Positions 51,951-62,659 of a stretch of DNA of 64,000 bases are shown in pieces; within the stretch, counting starts at the first letter, position 1; every line of letters starts with the position of its first letter. The stretch is from Nevskia sp. (GTDB lineage: Bacteria > Pseudomonadota > Gammaproteobacteria > Nevskiales > Nevskiaceae). The notes beneath the pieces are model-generated. The model did not search any database, was not told the origin of the DNA, and saw nothing but the letters and a program-made list of their open reading frames with translations. The DNA lies in NCBI GenBank assembly GCA_031291075.1, contig JARLJS010000095.1:1-64000 (forward strand). Reading direction: 5' to 3'. The position numbers and the translations under genes are program-made.

Positions 51951-52679
51951 ATGATCGTGCGCGTGATGCGGAAGGGCGGGCGCTGCGTCCTGCTGCCGGC
52001 GGCCCTGGCCTGCGCCGGGCCGGCCGGCGCGCAGGGGTGGGGCGGCTCCCTCGGCGTGTCCAGCGACAACGTCTACCGCGGCCAGACGCAGAGCCACAAC
52101 GAGCCGTCCGGCCAGGCCGACCTGCACTACTACGGCCGCTCCGGCTGGTTCGCCGGGTTGTCAGCGTCCAGCATCAAGCGCAGCCCCTACGATTCGACCA
52201 GCGCGGAGTTCGAACCCTACCTGGGCTGGCAATGGCAGCTGACCGACCCGTGGAGTGCCCGGGTCGCCGCGGTACACCACGACTATCCCTGGAACAACCC
52301 GGGCCGTCGCTACAACTACGACGAACTGACCGGTACCGTCGGCTATGCCGACCGCGCCTTCCTGACCGTGGCGGCCTCGCCGGACGTCTCGATCGACGGC
52401 CCCTACGCCAGCGCCACCGGGCGCGCCGCGCTGGTGTACGAGCTGGCCCTGCACCAGCCCCTGCAGCACGCGCTTTCGGTCAACGCCGGCGTCGGTTACT
52501 ACGACCTGCGCTGGGCGGCCGGCACCGGCTACGTCTACTGGAATGCCGGCCTGGGCTGGGACCTGGGGCGGGTCCAGCTCGACCTGTCGTACCTGGGCAC
52601 CGACGGCGTGGCCCGCCACCTGTTCTACAGCGGCGTGGCCGTCAACCGCCTGGTGGCGACCGCCCTATGGCACTTCTGA
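51951..52679 (+). CDS. TorF family putative porin (TIGR02001-like)
   Basis: Signal peptide, then GGSLGVSSDNVYRGQTQSHNEPSGQADLHYYGRSGWFAGLSASS; C-terminal VATALWHF. Confidence 0.82.
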   Translation: MIVRVMRKGGRCVLLPAALACAGPAGAQGWGGSLGVSSDNVYRGQTQSHNEPSGQADLHYYGRSGWFAGLSASSIKRSPYDSTSAEFEPYLGWQWQLTDPWSARVAAVHHDYPWNNPGRRYNYDELTGTVGYADRAFLTVAASPDVSIDGPYASATGRAALVYELALHQPLQHALSVNAGVGYYDLRWAAGTGYVYWNAGLGWDLGRVQLDLSYLGTDGVARHLFYSGVAVNRLVATALWHF

Positions 52680-52800
52680 GCGCCCCGTCACCGGTTTGCA
52701 ACCTTTTGCCGTCTCCGCAGCACTCACCGACAGGAGCGACAACCCGTTCGTGAAATCTGGTGCCATGCGTGCGACAGCCGTGAGTCAAAAGGAGGGAAGG

Positions 52801-53370
52801 GTGGCCGACAACAGCCGTGAGCTGCTGCTGCTGGGCCTGACGGCCCAGGGCGACCGGCCGTCCTTCGAGACCCTCTACCGCAGCTACCATCCGCGGCTGT
52901 CGCGCTTCCTGTCGCGGCTGACCCAGCGCCAGGACCTGGTCGAAGAGGTGGTGAACGATACCTTTTGGGTAGTGTGGCAGAAGGCCGGGGAGTTCCGCGG
53001 CACCTCGCTGGTGTCGACCTGGATCATGGGCATCGCCTACCGCTGCACGCTGAAGTCGCTGCGCCGTTCCGGGAGCGCCCTGTCGGAGCCGCTTGCCGAC
53101 TACGAGGACCCGGCGGCGTCCGCGTTGCAGATCGAGCACGAGCTGCGCGACTGGATCGGCAAGGGCATGCGCCACTTGCCGCTGGAGCAGCGCACCACTC
53201 TCGAGCTGGCGTATTTCCTCGGCCACTCCTGCGAGGAGATCGCCGGGATCTTGGATTGCTCCGTAGGTACGGTGAAGGCGCGCATGTTCCACGCGCGGGT
53301 CAAGCTGCGCAACCTGCTGCCTTCGCTCGGCGGTATCAAGGAAAGGGACCGGTATGAACCACTCGGATGA
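52801..53370 (+). CDS. ECF-type RNA polymerase sigma factor
   Basis: FETLYRSYHPRLSRFLSRLTQRQDLVEEVVNDTFWVVWQKAGEFRGTSLVSTWIMGIAYR; region 4 LPLEQRTTLELAYFLGHSCEEIAGILDCSVGTVKARMFHARVKLRNLL. GTG start after aaggagg RBS; ATG at 52765 also possible. Confidence 0.93.
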   Translation: MADNSRELLLLGLTAQGDRPSFETLYRSYHPRLSRFLSRLTQRQDLVEEVVNDTFWVVWQKAGEFRGTSLVSTWIMGIAYRCTLKSLRRSGSALSEPLADYEDPAASALQIEHELRDWIGKGMRHLPLEQRTTLELAYFLGHSCEEIAGILDCSVGTVKARMFHARVKLRNLLPSLGGIKERDRYEPLG

Positions 53371-54025
53371 GATTGTTTCCAGCCACCGCACGACGTGGGA
53401 GCTGATCCCCTGGGTGGTGAACGGCCGCGCGTCCGCCGAGGAACGGCGGATCGTGGAGCAGCACCTGGCGGAATGCGGAGACTGCCGCGACGAGCTCGCC
53501 TTCCAGACGCGCCTGAGCAGCGCCATCGGCGCCGAGACCCAGCCGGTCGCCGACCCGGAGCCGGCGCTGCAGCGGCTGTGGCAGCGCATCGACGGCGTCG
53601 AGGTCGAGGCGCCGCCGCGTCGCCGCGTCGCCGGCCTGCCGCTGGCGCGGGGACTGCTGATGGCCGTGGTGGTGGAGGCGGTGGGCATCGCCCTGCTGGG
53701 CGGCGCGCTGTGGAACCGCACGGCGCCGCAGGGCGGGGGGCCCTACGTCACCTACAGCGAAAAGGCACCCGTGGTGCCGGGCGCCACCATTCACGCGGTC
53801 CTCGCCCCCGATCTCAAGCTGAGCGAGCTGCAGTCGCTGTTGCAGCAGTCGGGGCTGCAGATCGTCGGCGGCCCGGGCGATTCCGGCGTTTACTCGCTGG
53901 CGCCGCTGTCCGCGTCGGCGGTTGCCTCCGCCGCGACGACCCAGGCCCAGCTGGAGCGCCTGCGGGCAAACCCGGCGGTGCGCCTGGCGGAGCCGATCGA
54001 GACGGCGCCGCGACGGGGCTCGTGA
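53354..54025 (+). CDS. Anti-sigma factor (zf-HC2/ZAS) with one TM segment and periplasmic domain
   Basis: Zinc motif HHxxxC-type (VEQHLAECGDCRDELAFQ), TM GLLMAVVVEAVGIALLGGALW, overlaps the sigma factor gene. Confidence 0.88.
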   Translation: MNHSDEIVSSHRTTWELIPWVVNGRASAEERRIVEQHLAECGDCRDELAFQTRLSSAIGAETQPVADPEPALQRLWQRIDGVEVEAPPRRRVAGLPLARGLLMAVVVEAVGIALLGGALWNRTAPQGGGPYVTYSEKAPVVPGATIHAVLAPDLKLSELQSLLQQSGLQIVGGPGDSGVYSLAPLSASAVASAATTQAQLERLRANPAVRLAEPIETAPRRGS

Positions 54026-55314
54026 TGCGGCTTTGCGCGGCGCTGCTGGCGGCGGGCCTGGCGGCCTGCTCCGGCGTGCCCGCGCGCGTGGTGGACTCGG
54101 CGCCCACGCGGCAGGACCCCGGCCGCCTGATCCTGCTCACCGTGGCCAATCCGCCGGAGATACTGGCGCTGCGTGCGGGCTCGACGCTGCGCGGCTATGA
54201 CATCTCTCCGGCCTACCGCCAGAGCGGCAGCGCCCAGGCGCTGCTGGACGGCATCGAAAGCGACTACGGCCTGCGCGAGGTGGCGGCCTGGCCGATTGCG
54301 CCGCTGCAGGTGCACTGCGTGGTGTTGCAAATCCCGGCCGGCGCCTCGCGCCAGGCGTTGCTCGAGCGGCTGGCGCGCGACGCGCGCGTGAGCCTGGCGC
54401 AGCCGCTGCAGTCCTTCGCCACCCTGGCGGGCGATTACAACGATCCTTACTTCGGCTTGCAGCGCGGCTTCGCGCAGATCGACGCCGGCGGCGCCCAGCA
54501 GTGGTCGCGCGGCGAGGGCGTGCGGGTGGCGGTGATCGACACCGGCGTCGACGGCGGCCATCCCGACCTGCAGGGGCGCATCGAGGCGCAACGCAACTTC
54601 GTCGATGACGATCCGCGCCAGTTCGGCGCCGACCGCCACGGCACCGAGGTGGCCGGCATCATCGCCGCCGACGCCAACAACCGCGAAGGCATCGTCGGCG
54701 TGGCGCCGGGCGTGCATATCCTCGCGCTCAAGGCCTGCTGGCAGGTGCAGGCGCGCGCCGATGCCGCCCAGTGCAATTCGTTCACCCTGGCGCAGGCGCT
54801 GACCATTGCGATCGAGTCCGGCGTCCGCGTCATCAACCTGAGCCTCGGCGGGCCGCCCGATCCGCTGCTCACGCAGCTGGTGGAATATGCCTTGCGGCGC
54901 GGCGCGGTGGTGGTCGGCGCCGTGCCGCCCGACGGTCGCACCGACGGCTTTCCCGTCGGCATCGCGGGCGTCATCGCGGTCGATACGCCCGAACACGTTG
55001 CATCCGGCGGCGCGGTTCTGCGCGCGCCCGGGCACGAGGTGCTCACGCTCACGCCGGGCGGCCACTACGATTTCGTCTCCGGCTCCTCGCTCGCCGCGGC
55101 GCACGTGAGCGGCGCGGTGGCGCTGCTGCTCGCGACCGATGCGCGGCTCGACGGCACCGCCGCTTACGGCCTGCTCAAGCGCACCAGCGAGGGCGGCTCC
55201 GGCGCCGACAGCATCAACGTGTGCGCGGCGCTCGCGGTGCTGCGCAGCGGCGGCGACTGCGGCGCGGTGCCGGCGTTTCCCTCGATGCCGGCGGGCTCTT
55301 CGACGCCGCGCTGA
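54025..55314 (+). CDS. S8 family subtilisin-like serine peptidase, lipoprotein
   Basis: Lipobox LLAAGLAACSG; catalytic motifs VAVIDTGVDGGHPDL (D), DRHGTEVAGIIAA (H), FVSGSSLAAAHVSGAVALL (S). Abuts the anti-sigma gene. Confidence 0.9.
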   Translation: MRLCAALLAAGLAACSGVPARVVDSAPTRQDPGRLILLTVANPPEILALRAGSTLRGYDISPAYRQSGSAQALLDGIESDYGLREVAAWPIAPLQVHCVVLQIPAGASRQALLERLARDARVSLAQPLQSFATLAGDYNDPYFGLQRGFAQIDAGGAQQWSRGEGVRVAVIDTGVDGGHPDLQGRIEAQRNFVDDDPRQFGADRHGTEVAGIIAADANNREGIVGVAPGVHILALKACWQVQARADAAQCNSFTLAQALTIAIESGVRVINLSLGGPPDPLLTQLVEYALRRGAVVVGAVPPDGRTDGFPVGIAGVIAVDTPEHVASGGAVLRAPGHEVLTLTPGGHYDFVSGSSLAAAHVSGAVALLLATDARLDGTAAYGLLKRTSEGGSGADSINVCAALAVLRSGGDCGAVPAFPSMPAGSSTPR

Positions 55315-55427
55315 ATCGCCTCGTCTCTTCCGCGCGCAAGATAGCCGCTTTCGACTCAACCGATCTCCGCAGGTGTGGCACTCACGCTGGCAGGACGTGA
55401 ATGCACACCCCTTCAAGGAGACACGTG

Positions 55428-56681
55428 ATGAGATCGCATTGTGGCTTGGCGAAAGAACTGGTTCTGGGTGCTGCGGTCGTCTGCGGCCTGGCGGCTTGCA
55501 GCGGCGGCGGCATGTCCGATCCCATCAGTAGCAGCAATAGCTTGAGCGGCGGCAACAGCAGCGGTGGCAGCAGTAGCAGTAGCAGCAGCGGCGGCGGAAC
55601 CGCCGCCGGCGCCTTCGCCGTCACCAACCTGGTCTCCGACGGCGCGGCCGGGTTTCCCGCCGCGCACCAGGACATGACCCATCTGGTCAATCCCTGGGGC
55701 ATCGCCTTCGAACCCAACGGCGTGGTGTGGACCGCCAACAACGGCACCCAGACGTCGACGCTCTACGACGGCACCGGTACCGCGCAGGGCCTGGTCGTCA
55801 ACCTGCTCAACACCAGCAATGGCCAGTTCGATCCCACCGGCGTGGTCTACAACGGCAGCGCCGACTTCATCGTCAGCCAGGGCGCGGCGTCCGGCGCGGC
55901 CGAGTTCATCTACGACGGCGAGGGCGGCGCGCTCGCGGGCTGGTCGTTCTCCACCGGCAGTACCGCCGTGACCGTGTACGACGACGGCGCCGGCAAGGCC
56001 GTCTACAAGGGCCTGGCGATCGCCAACACCGCCGGCGGCAACCGCCTCTACGCCGCCGACTTCCATAACAACAAGATCGATGTGTTCGACCGCGCCTTCA
56101 ACAAGATCGCCGTCAGCGGCGGCTTCAAGGACGCCACGTTGCCGGCGGGCTACGCGCCGTTCAACATCCAGGCGCTCGGCGGCATGCTCTACGTCACCTA
56201 CGCCGAGCAGATGGCGCCCGCCAACCACGACGAGGTGGACGGCGCCGGCCTCGGCCTGGTCGATGTCTACGACTACGAAGGCAACCTGCAGCAACACCTG
56301 GTTCCCGTCGGCGGCGCCCTCAACGCGCCGTGGGGCCTGGCGCTGGCGCCGGCCGGGTTCGGCTCCGTCGGCGGCGACCTGCTGGTCGGCAACTTCGGCG
56401 ACGGCAGGATCAATGTTTACAACCCGTCCAGCGGCAGCTTCGTCGGCATGCTCGCCGGCACCAACGGCAATCCCGTTGCCATCCCGGGCCTGTGGGGCAT
56501 CTCGTTCGCCAACGGCGGCAATACCCTGTTCTTCGCCGCCGGCATCAACGACGAGGCCGACGGTCTCTACGGACGCATCGACGTGTCCGCAGTCGCGTCC
56601 GGCGGCAGCAGTTCCAGCTCGGGCGGCGGCGGCTCCAGCAGTTCGAGCGGCGGCGGTTCCAGCGGCGGATACATGTACTGA
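55428..56681 (+). CDS. TIGR03118-type secreted lipoprotein with Ser/Gly-rich tracts at both ends
   Basis: Lipobox VVCGLAACSGG; SSSSSSSGGG linker; FAVTNLVSDGAAGFPAAHQDMTHLVNPWGIAFEPNGVVWTANNGTQTSTLYDG; C-terminal GSSSSSGGGGSSSSSGGGSSGG. Confidence 0.85.
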   Translation: MRSHCGLAKELVLGAAVVCGLAACSGGGMSDPISSSNSLSGGNSSGGSSSSSSSGGGTAAGAFAVTNLVSDGAAGFPAAHQDMTHLVNPWGIAFEPNGVVWTANNGTQTSTLYDGTGTAQGLVVNLLNTSNGQFDPTGVVYNGSADFIVSQGAASGAAEFIYDGEGGALAGWSFSTGSTAVTVYDDGAGKAVYKGLAIANTAGGNRLYAADFHNNKIDVFDRAFNKIAVSGGFKDATLPAGYAPFNIQALGGMLYVTYAEQMAPANHDEVDGAGLGLVDVYDYEGNLQQHLVPVGGALNAPWGLALAPAGFGSVGGDLLVGNFGDGRINVYNPSSGSFVGMLAGTNGNPVAIPGLWGISFANGGNTLFFAAGINDEADGLYGRIDVSAVASGGSSSSSGGGGSSSSSGGGSSGGYMY

Positions 56682-56777
56682 TCACGCGCCGTATCCATTC
56701 ACGGGCCCAGCCCCGGCAGCCGGAGCCGGGCCCGAACCACCCGTTCGCTGTTTGCGATTCAGCAGGAGGGTAAGCCC

Positions 56778-57104
56778 ATGCTGCGATTTCCAGCATTGAT
56801 TCTCTGCACCAGCTTGTTTTGTTCCACGCCGGCGGGCGCCGCGGGGATGGCGCAGCCCGGTGATCAGACCGTCCGCGAGGTCTGCTCCGGCTGCCACGGC
56901 AGCGGCCTGCTCGGCGCGCCGCAGATCGGCAACGGCGCCGCCTGGTCGGCGCGGCTCAAGGCCGCGGGTTCGGTCGACGGCCTGCTCGCCTCGGCCGAGA
57001 ACGGCAAGAACAACATGCCGCCGCGCGGCGGCGTACCCGATCTGAGCGACGCCGAATTGCGCGCGGCGATCGAATTCATGCTCGCCAGCAGCGGCATTCA
57101 TTGA
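56778..57104 (+). CDS. c-type cytochrome (cytochrome c5-like)
   Basis: Signal peptide; VCSGCHGSGLLGAPQIGNGAAWSARL; axial Met NNMPPRGGVPDLSDAELRAAIEFML. Confidence 0.92.
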   Translation: MLRFPALILCTSLFCSTPAGAAGMAQPGDQTVREVCSGCHGSGLLGAPQIGNGAAWSARLKAAGSVDGLLASAENGKNNMPPRGGVPDLSDAELRAAIEFMLASSGIH

Positions 57105-58471
57105 AAGGAGCAACTGTGTCGTACACCAATATCCGGACGATTCCGCGCGCCGCCGCGCTGTTGCTGGCCGGCTGGCTACTGAGTCCCACGGCCCTGGCCG
57201 TGCCCAGCTACGCCCAGCAGACCGGGCTGCCCTGCACCAGTTGCCACACCATCGCTTTCGGCCCGGGCCTGACGCCGTTCGGGCAGGACTTCAAGCTCAA
57301 CGGCTACGTCTGGAACGGCGGCAAGTCGGACCTGCCGCCGGTGGCTGCCATGGTCATCTCCTCCTTCACCCACACGGAAGCGGCGCAGGACGGCGGCGCT
57401 GCGCCGCACTTCAGCCCCAACGACAACGGCGCGGTGGACCAGACCAGCCTGTTCTACGCCGGCAGGATCCTCGAGCACCTGGGCGCTTTCGCGCAGTTCA
57501 CCTACGACGGCGTGGCACAGCGCCTGCACTGGGACAACCTCGACCTGCGCTATGCCGACAAGGGCAAGCTCGGCGGCACCGAGCTGGTGTGGGGCGCCAC
57601 GCTCAACAACAACCCCACCGTGCAGGACCTGTGGAACACCACGCCGGCCTGGAGCTACCCCTATGTTTCGTCTGCGCTCGCGCCGACTCCCGCCGCCGCA
57701 CCTCTGATCGAAGGCTCGCTGGCGCAAGAGGTGTATGGCCTCACCGCCTACACCATGATCGCAAACCACTACTACATCGAAGGCGGCGCTTACCGCAGCC
57801 TGCCCGACCGCGCGCTCAGCGTACTGGGCGTCGGTGCCGGCTCCGTCAACCGCTTCCACGGCGTGGCGCCGTACTGGCGGCTCGCCTATCGCTTCAAGCA
57901 AGGGCCGTCCTATGGCTCGATCGGCGCCTTCGGCATCGACGTGCACCAGTATCCAGGCAGCGACCCCAGCGCCGGCACCGACCGCTACGCCGATCTCGGC
58001 TTCGACGCGGTCTACGGTTACACGCGCGGCCGCCATGGCTTCCTGCTGCAGGCCACGCAGGTACACGAGGTGCAGAAGCTGCCCGCCTCGCTGGCCACGG
58101 GCGTCGTCGGCCAGGGTTCGAACGAGCTCAACAGCACGCGCATCAACGCGCAATACACCTGGTCGCAGACCTACGCCTTCAGCGCCGCGCTGTTCCGCGT
58201 CTATGGCGGCAGCGACCCCACGCTCTACGCGCCCGGCGCCATCTCCGGCAGCGCCAGCGGCAGCCCGGACAGCCGCGGCTACATCACGCAGGTGGAATAC
58301 GTACCCTTCGGCAAGGCCCGCTCCTGGCTGCGGCCCTGGGTCAACCTGCGGCTGGGACTGCAGTACGTCTACTACACCGAGTTCAACGGCGGCGGCGCCA
58401 ACTACGACGGCTCCGGCCGCTCCGCGCACGACAACAACACGCTGTACCTGTTCGCCTGGCTGGCGATCTGA
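57101..58471 (+). CDS. N-terminal mono-heme cytochrome / outer-membrane beta-barrel fusion (Cyc2-like cytochrome-porin)
   Basis: Signal peptide, VPSYAQQTGLPCTSCHTIAFGPGLTPFGQDFKLNGYV heme motif, then about 400 aa with alternating barrel-like strands ending in LYLFAWLAI. Confidence 0.72.
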   Translation: MKGATVSYTNIRTIPRAAALLLAGWLLSPTALAVPSYAQQTGLPCTSCHTIAFGPGLTPFGQDFKLNGYVWNGGKSDLPPVAAMVISSFTHTEAAQDGGAAPHFSPNDNGAVDQTSLFYAGRILEHLGAFAQFTYDGVAQRLHWDNLDLRYADKGKLGGTELVWGATLNNNPTVQDLWNTTPAWSYPYVSSALAPTPAAAPLIEGSLAQEVYGLTAYTMIANHYYIEGGAYRSLPDRALSVLGVGAGSVNRFHGVAPYWRLAYRFKQGPSYGSIGAFGIDVHQYPGSDPSAGTDRYADLGFDAVYGYTRGRHGFLLQATQVHEVQKLPASLATGVVGQGSNELNSTRINAQYTWSQTYAFSAALFRVYGGSDPTLYAPGAISGSASGSPDSRGYITQVEYVPFGKARSWLRPWVNLRLGLQYVYYTEFNGGGANYDGSGRSAHDNNTLYLFAWLAI

Positions 58472-58490
58472 GCAACTGCATGCCCGCGGC

Positions 58491-60320
58491 TCAGCCTGCA
58501 GCCGCGCGCGCGGACGGCCACAGCCGCTCGATCTTCAGCACGCGCTCGCAGTCGCGTTCCTCCTGCAGGTCCTTCAGGCGGCCCTGCAGCAGGTCCTCGA
58601 TCACGATCAGCCCGAGCACCCGGGTCGTATCCTCGCGCGCGACCACCGGCAGCGAGGATACGCGGCGGTCGGCCATGCGGTTGGCCACCTCGCGCAGGGT
58701 CTCGTCCGGGTAGGCCAGCACCGCCTCCGTCACGGCGATGTCGTGCACACTGCGGTCCGCCGGGGCGCCGGCGCCCATCAGCGCCGCATCCAGCAGCGCA
58801 CGCCGCGTCACCACGCCCAGCAGCCGGCCGGCGCCGTCCACCACCGCGTACAGGCGCTGGCGCTTGAGCCCGAGCGGGTCGTCCGCCGCGGCGGCGCCGG
58901 CGCGCTGCGCCAGCCGCTGCTCCGCGCCGAGCGCGGTGTAGTCGCGGTGCATCACCTCGGACACGAACAGCACCTCCAGCGGGTCGACCGAGTATTCGCG
59001 GCTCAGGTGCACGCCGCGCCGCGCCACCTTCTCGGTCAGCACCGAGCGGCGCAGGGTCAGCACCGACACGCCGTAGGCCGCGGTGGCGGCCACCGCCAGC
59101 GGCAGCAGGGCGCCGTAGTCGTGCGTCAGCTCGAGCGAGAAGATCACCCCGGTCAGCGGCGAGCGCATCACGCCGCCGACCACCGCCGCCAGGCCCAGCA
59201 GCGCCCAGAACCCCGGCGCCACCGCCGGGAACACCTGCGCCTCCAGGGCGCCCAGCGCCGCGCCGATCATGAAGGTCGGCGCCAGCACGCCGCCGGAGGT
59301 GCCCGAGCCGAGCGAAAGGGACCAGATCAGCGTCTTCACCACCAGGATGCCGACGACCAGGGACAGCGCCGCGCGGCCCTGGATCAGCTCGGCGATGACG
59401 TCGTAGCCCACGCCGAGCGCGCGCGGCTCCACCAGCCCGCCGACGCCGATGATCAGCCCGCCGATGGCCGGCCACCACATCCAGTGCAGCGGCAGCCGCT
59501 TGAACTGGTCCTCCGAGAAATAGACGAGCTGGGTGGCGACGATCGCCAGCCCGCCGGCCAGGATGCCGGACAGCAGGCAGCAGGCAAGTGTGCCGGGGCC
59601 CAGGTGCAGGGCGACGTCGGGCACCGGGAACACCGCGGCCGTCCCCATAAGGTAGCCGCGGCACACGGTGGCGACGATCACGGCGGCGGCCACCGGCAGG
59701 AAGCTGCGCGGCCGCCACTCGAACAGCAGCAGCTCCACCGCCAGCAGGATCGAGGCCAGCGGCGCGTTGAAAGTGGCGGCCATGCCGCCCGCCGCGCCCG
59801 CCACCAGCAGCGTCTTGCGCTCGTCGGCGGTGACGTGCAGGAGCTGGCCGATGAGCGAGCCGAAGGCGCCGCCGGTCATGATCACCGGCCCTTCCGCGCC
59901 GAAAGGACCGCCGGTGCCGATGGTGACCGCCGCCGACACCGGCTTGAGCAGCGCCACCCGCGGCGACACCCGGCTGCCCTTGCGCAGGATGGCGTCGATC
60001 GCCTCCGGCATGCCGTGGCCGCGGATCGCCTCCGAGCCGTAGCGCGCCATCAGGCCCACCACCAGCCCGCCCGCCACTGGCGCCAGCAGGATCAGCCAGG
60101 CGCTGTGCGCTGTCCCGCCCGGCGCCACCAGCGCGGTGGACCAGCGCTGGTAGAACACCAGGTTGGTGATCAGCCCGATCAGGAGCTGCAGCGCCTGCGC
60201 CAGCGCGGCGCTGAGCGCGCCCACGCCCAGGGCCAGGGCGCACACCAGCAACACGCGGGGCGAAGTGGAGAAGTCGCCCAGGCGGGTGAGCGCGCGGGGA
60301 TGATCGTCGGACGTGGACAT
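58491..60320 (-). CDS. CLC family chloride channel/antiporter with CBS domains
   Basis: GHGMPEAIDAIL; GTGGPFGAEGPVIMTGGAFGSLIGQ; GSGTSGGVLAPTFMIGAALGAL; C-terminal CBS pair. Confidence 0.94.
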   Translation of the reverse strand: MSTSDDHPRALTRLGDFSTSPRVLLVCALALGVGALSAALAQALQLLIGLITNLVFYQRWSTALVAPGGTAHSAWLILLAPVAGGLVVGLMARYGSEAIRGHGMPEAIDAILRKGSRVSPRVALLKPVSAAVTIGTGGPFGAEGPVIMTGGAFGSLIGQLLHVTADERKTLLVAGAAGGMAATFNAPLASILLAVELLLFEWRPRSFLPVAAAVIVATVCRGYLMGTAAVFPVPDVALHLGPGTLACCLLSGILAGGLAIVATQLVYFSEDQFKRLPLHWMWWPAIGGLIIGVGGLVEPRALGVGYDVIAELIQGRAALSLVVGILVVKTLIWSLSLGSGTSGGVLAPTFMIGAALGALEAQVFPAVAPGFWALLGLAAVVGGVMRSPLTGVIFSLELTHDYGALLPLAVAATAAYGVSVLTLRRSVLTEKVARRGVHLSREYSVDPLEVLFVSEVMHRDYTALGAEQRLAQRAGAAAADDPLGLKRQRLYAVVDGAGRLLGVVTRRALLDAALMGAGAPADRSVHDIAVTEAVLAYPDETLREVANRMADRRVSSLPVVAREDTTRVLGLIVIEDLLQGRLKDLQEERDCERVLKIERLWPSARAAAG

Positions 60321-60432
60321 GGATCGGCAGGCGTCGAAACGGAGGGCGAAACCTAGCATACTCAGTACCATGTAACGACCAGCGGCTTCCGGGCCGGTAG
60401 GCCCCCGGCAGTCGCCGGCCCGCTTCCCCCTC

Positions 60433-60461
60433 TTGAATTCCGCCCGTCCGTCCTCAAGAAT
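60433..60461 (+). promoter_or_regulatory. Candidate sigma70-type promoter of groESL
   Basis: TTGAAT - 17 nt - AAGAAT immediately upstream of the CIRCE-like element. Confidence 0.4.
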
Positions 60462-60487
60462 TAGCAGCCTCCGCTGGGGAGTGCTAA
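60461..60487 (+). promoter_or_regulatory. CIRCE-like (HrcA) operator upstream of groESL
   Basis: TTAGCAGCC-N9-GAGTGCTAA; matches TTAGCACTC-N9-GAGTGCTAA with two changes in the left arm. Confidence 0.8.
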
Positions 60488-60560
60488 CAGGGCTTGCGCG
60501 CCTGTTGCGGTATCCCAGGGAAAATCACTGTGAAGTCAATCCCTTAGAGGAGTTTCAACT

Positions 60561-60851
60561 ATGAAGCTGCGTCCTTTGCACGATCGCGTGATCGTGAAGC
60601 GCCTGGAAGAAGAGAGGAAATCGGCCGGCGGCATCATCATCCCGGATCAGGCTGCGGAAAAGCCGCTCAAGGCCGAAGTGGTCGCGGTCGGCCCCGGCAA
60701 GATCACCGACGACGGCAAGCTGCAGGCCCCCGACGTCAAGAAGGGCGACACTGTCCTGATCGGCAAGTACTCCGGCACCGAGGTCAAGGTCGACGGCGAG
60801 GACCTGGTGGTCCTGCGCGAAGACGACATCATGGCCGTCTTTACGAAGTAA
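60561..60851 (+). CDS. groES: Co-chaperonin GroES
   Basis: [35 protein letters not shown]. Confidence 0.98.
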   Translation: MKLRPLHDRVIVKRLEEERKSAGGIIIPDQAAEKPLKAEVVAVGPGKITDDGKLQAPDVKKGDTVLIGKYSGTEVKVDGEDLVVLREDDIMAVFTK

Positions 60852-62525
<1,674 letters not shown>

Positions 62526-62557
62526 GCAGCGCTTCCCACGCAGCAACGTAGTACCGC

Positions 62558-62588
62558 AAGGCCCCGGCAACGGGGCCTTGTTTTTTTG
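62558..62588 (+). terminator. Rho-independent terminator after groEL
   Basis: aaggccccggcaacggggccttg followed by ttttttt. Confidence 0.85.
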
Positions 62589-62659
62589 TCACGCCGCCGT
62601 CGGTTTGTTTCATTTATGATCGGCCGGCATAACGATATTCCGCCAAACAGGAGCTTGCC

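Noticed and set aside
57834-60356. 840-aa + strand ORF
   Set aside because: Overlaps the Cyc2-like gene in another frame and runs antisense to the CLC gene; low-complexity composition.
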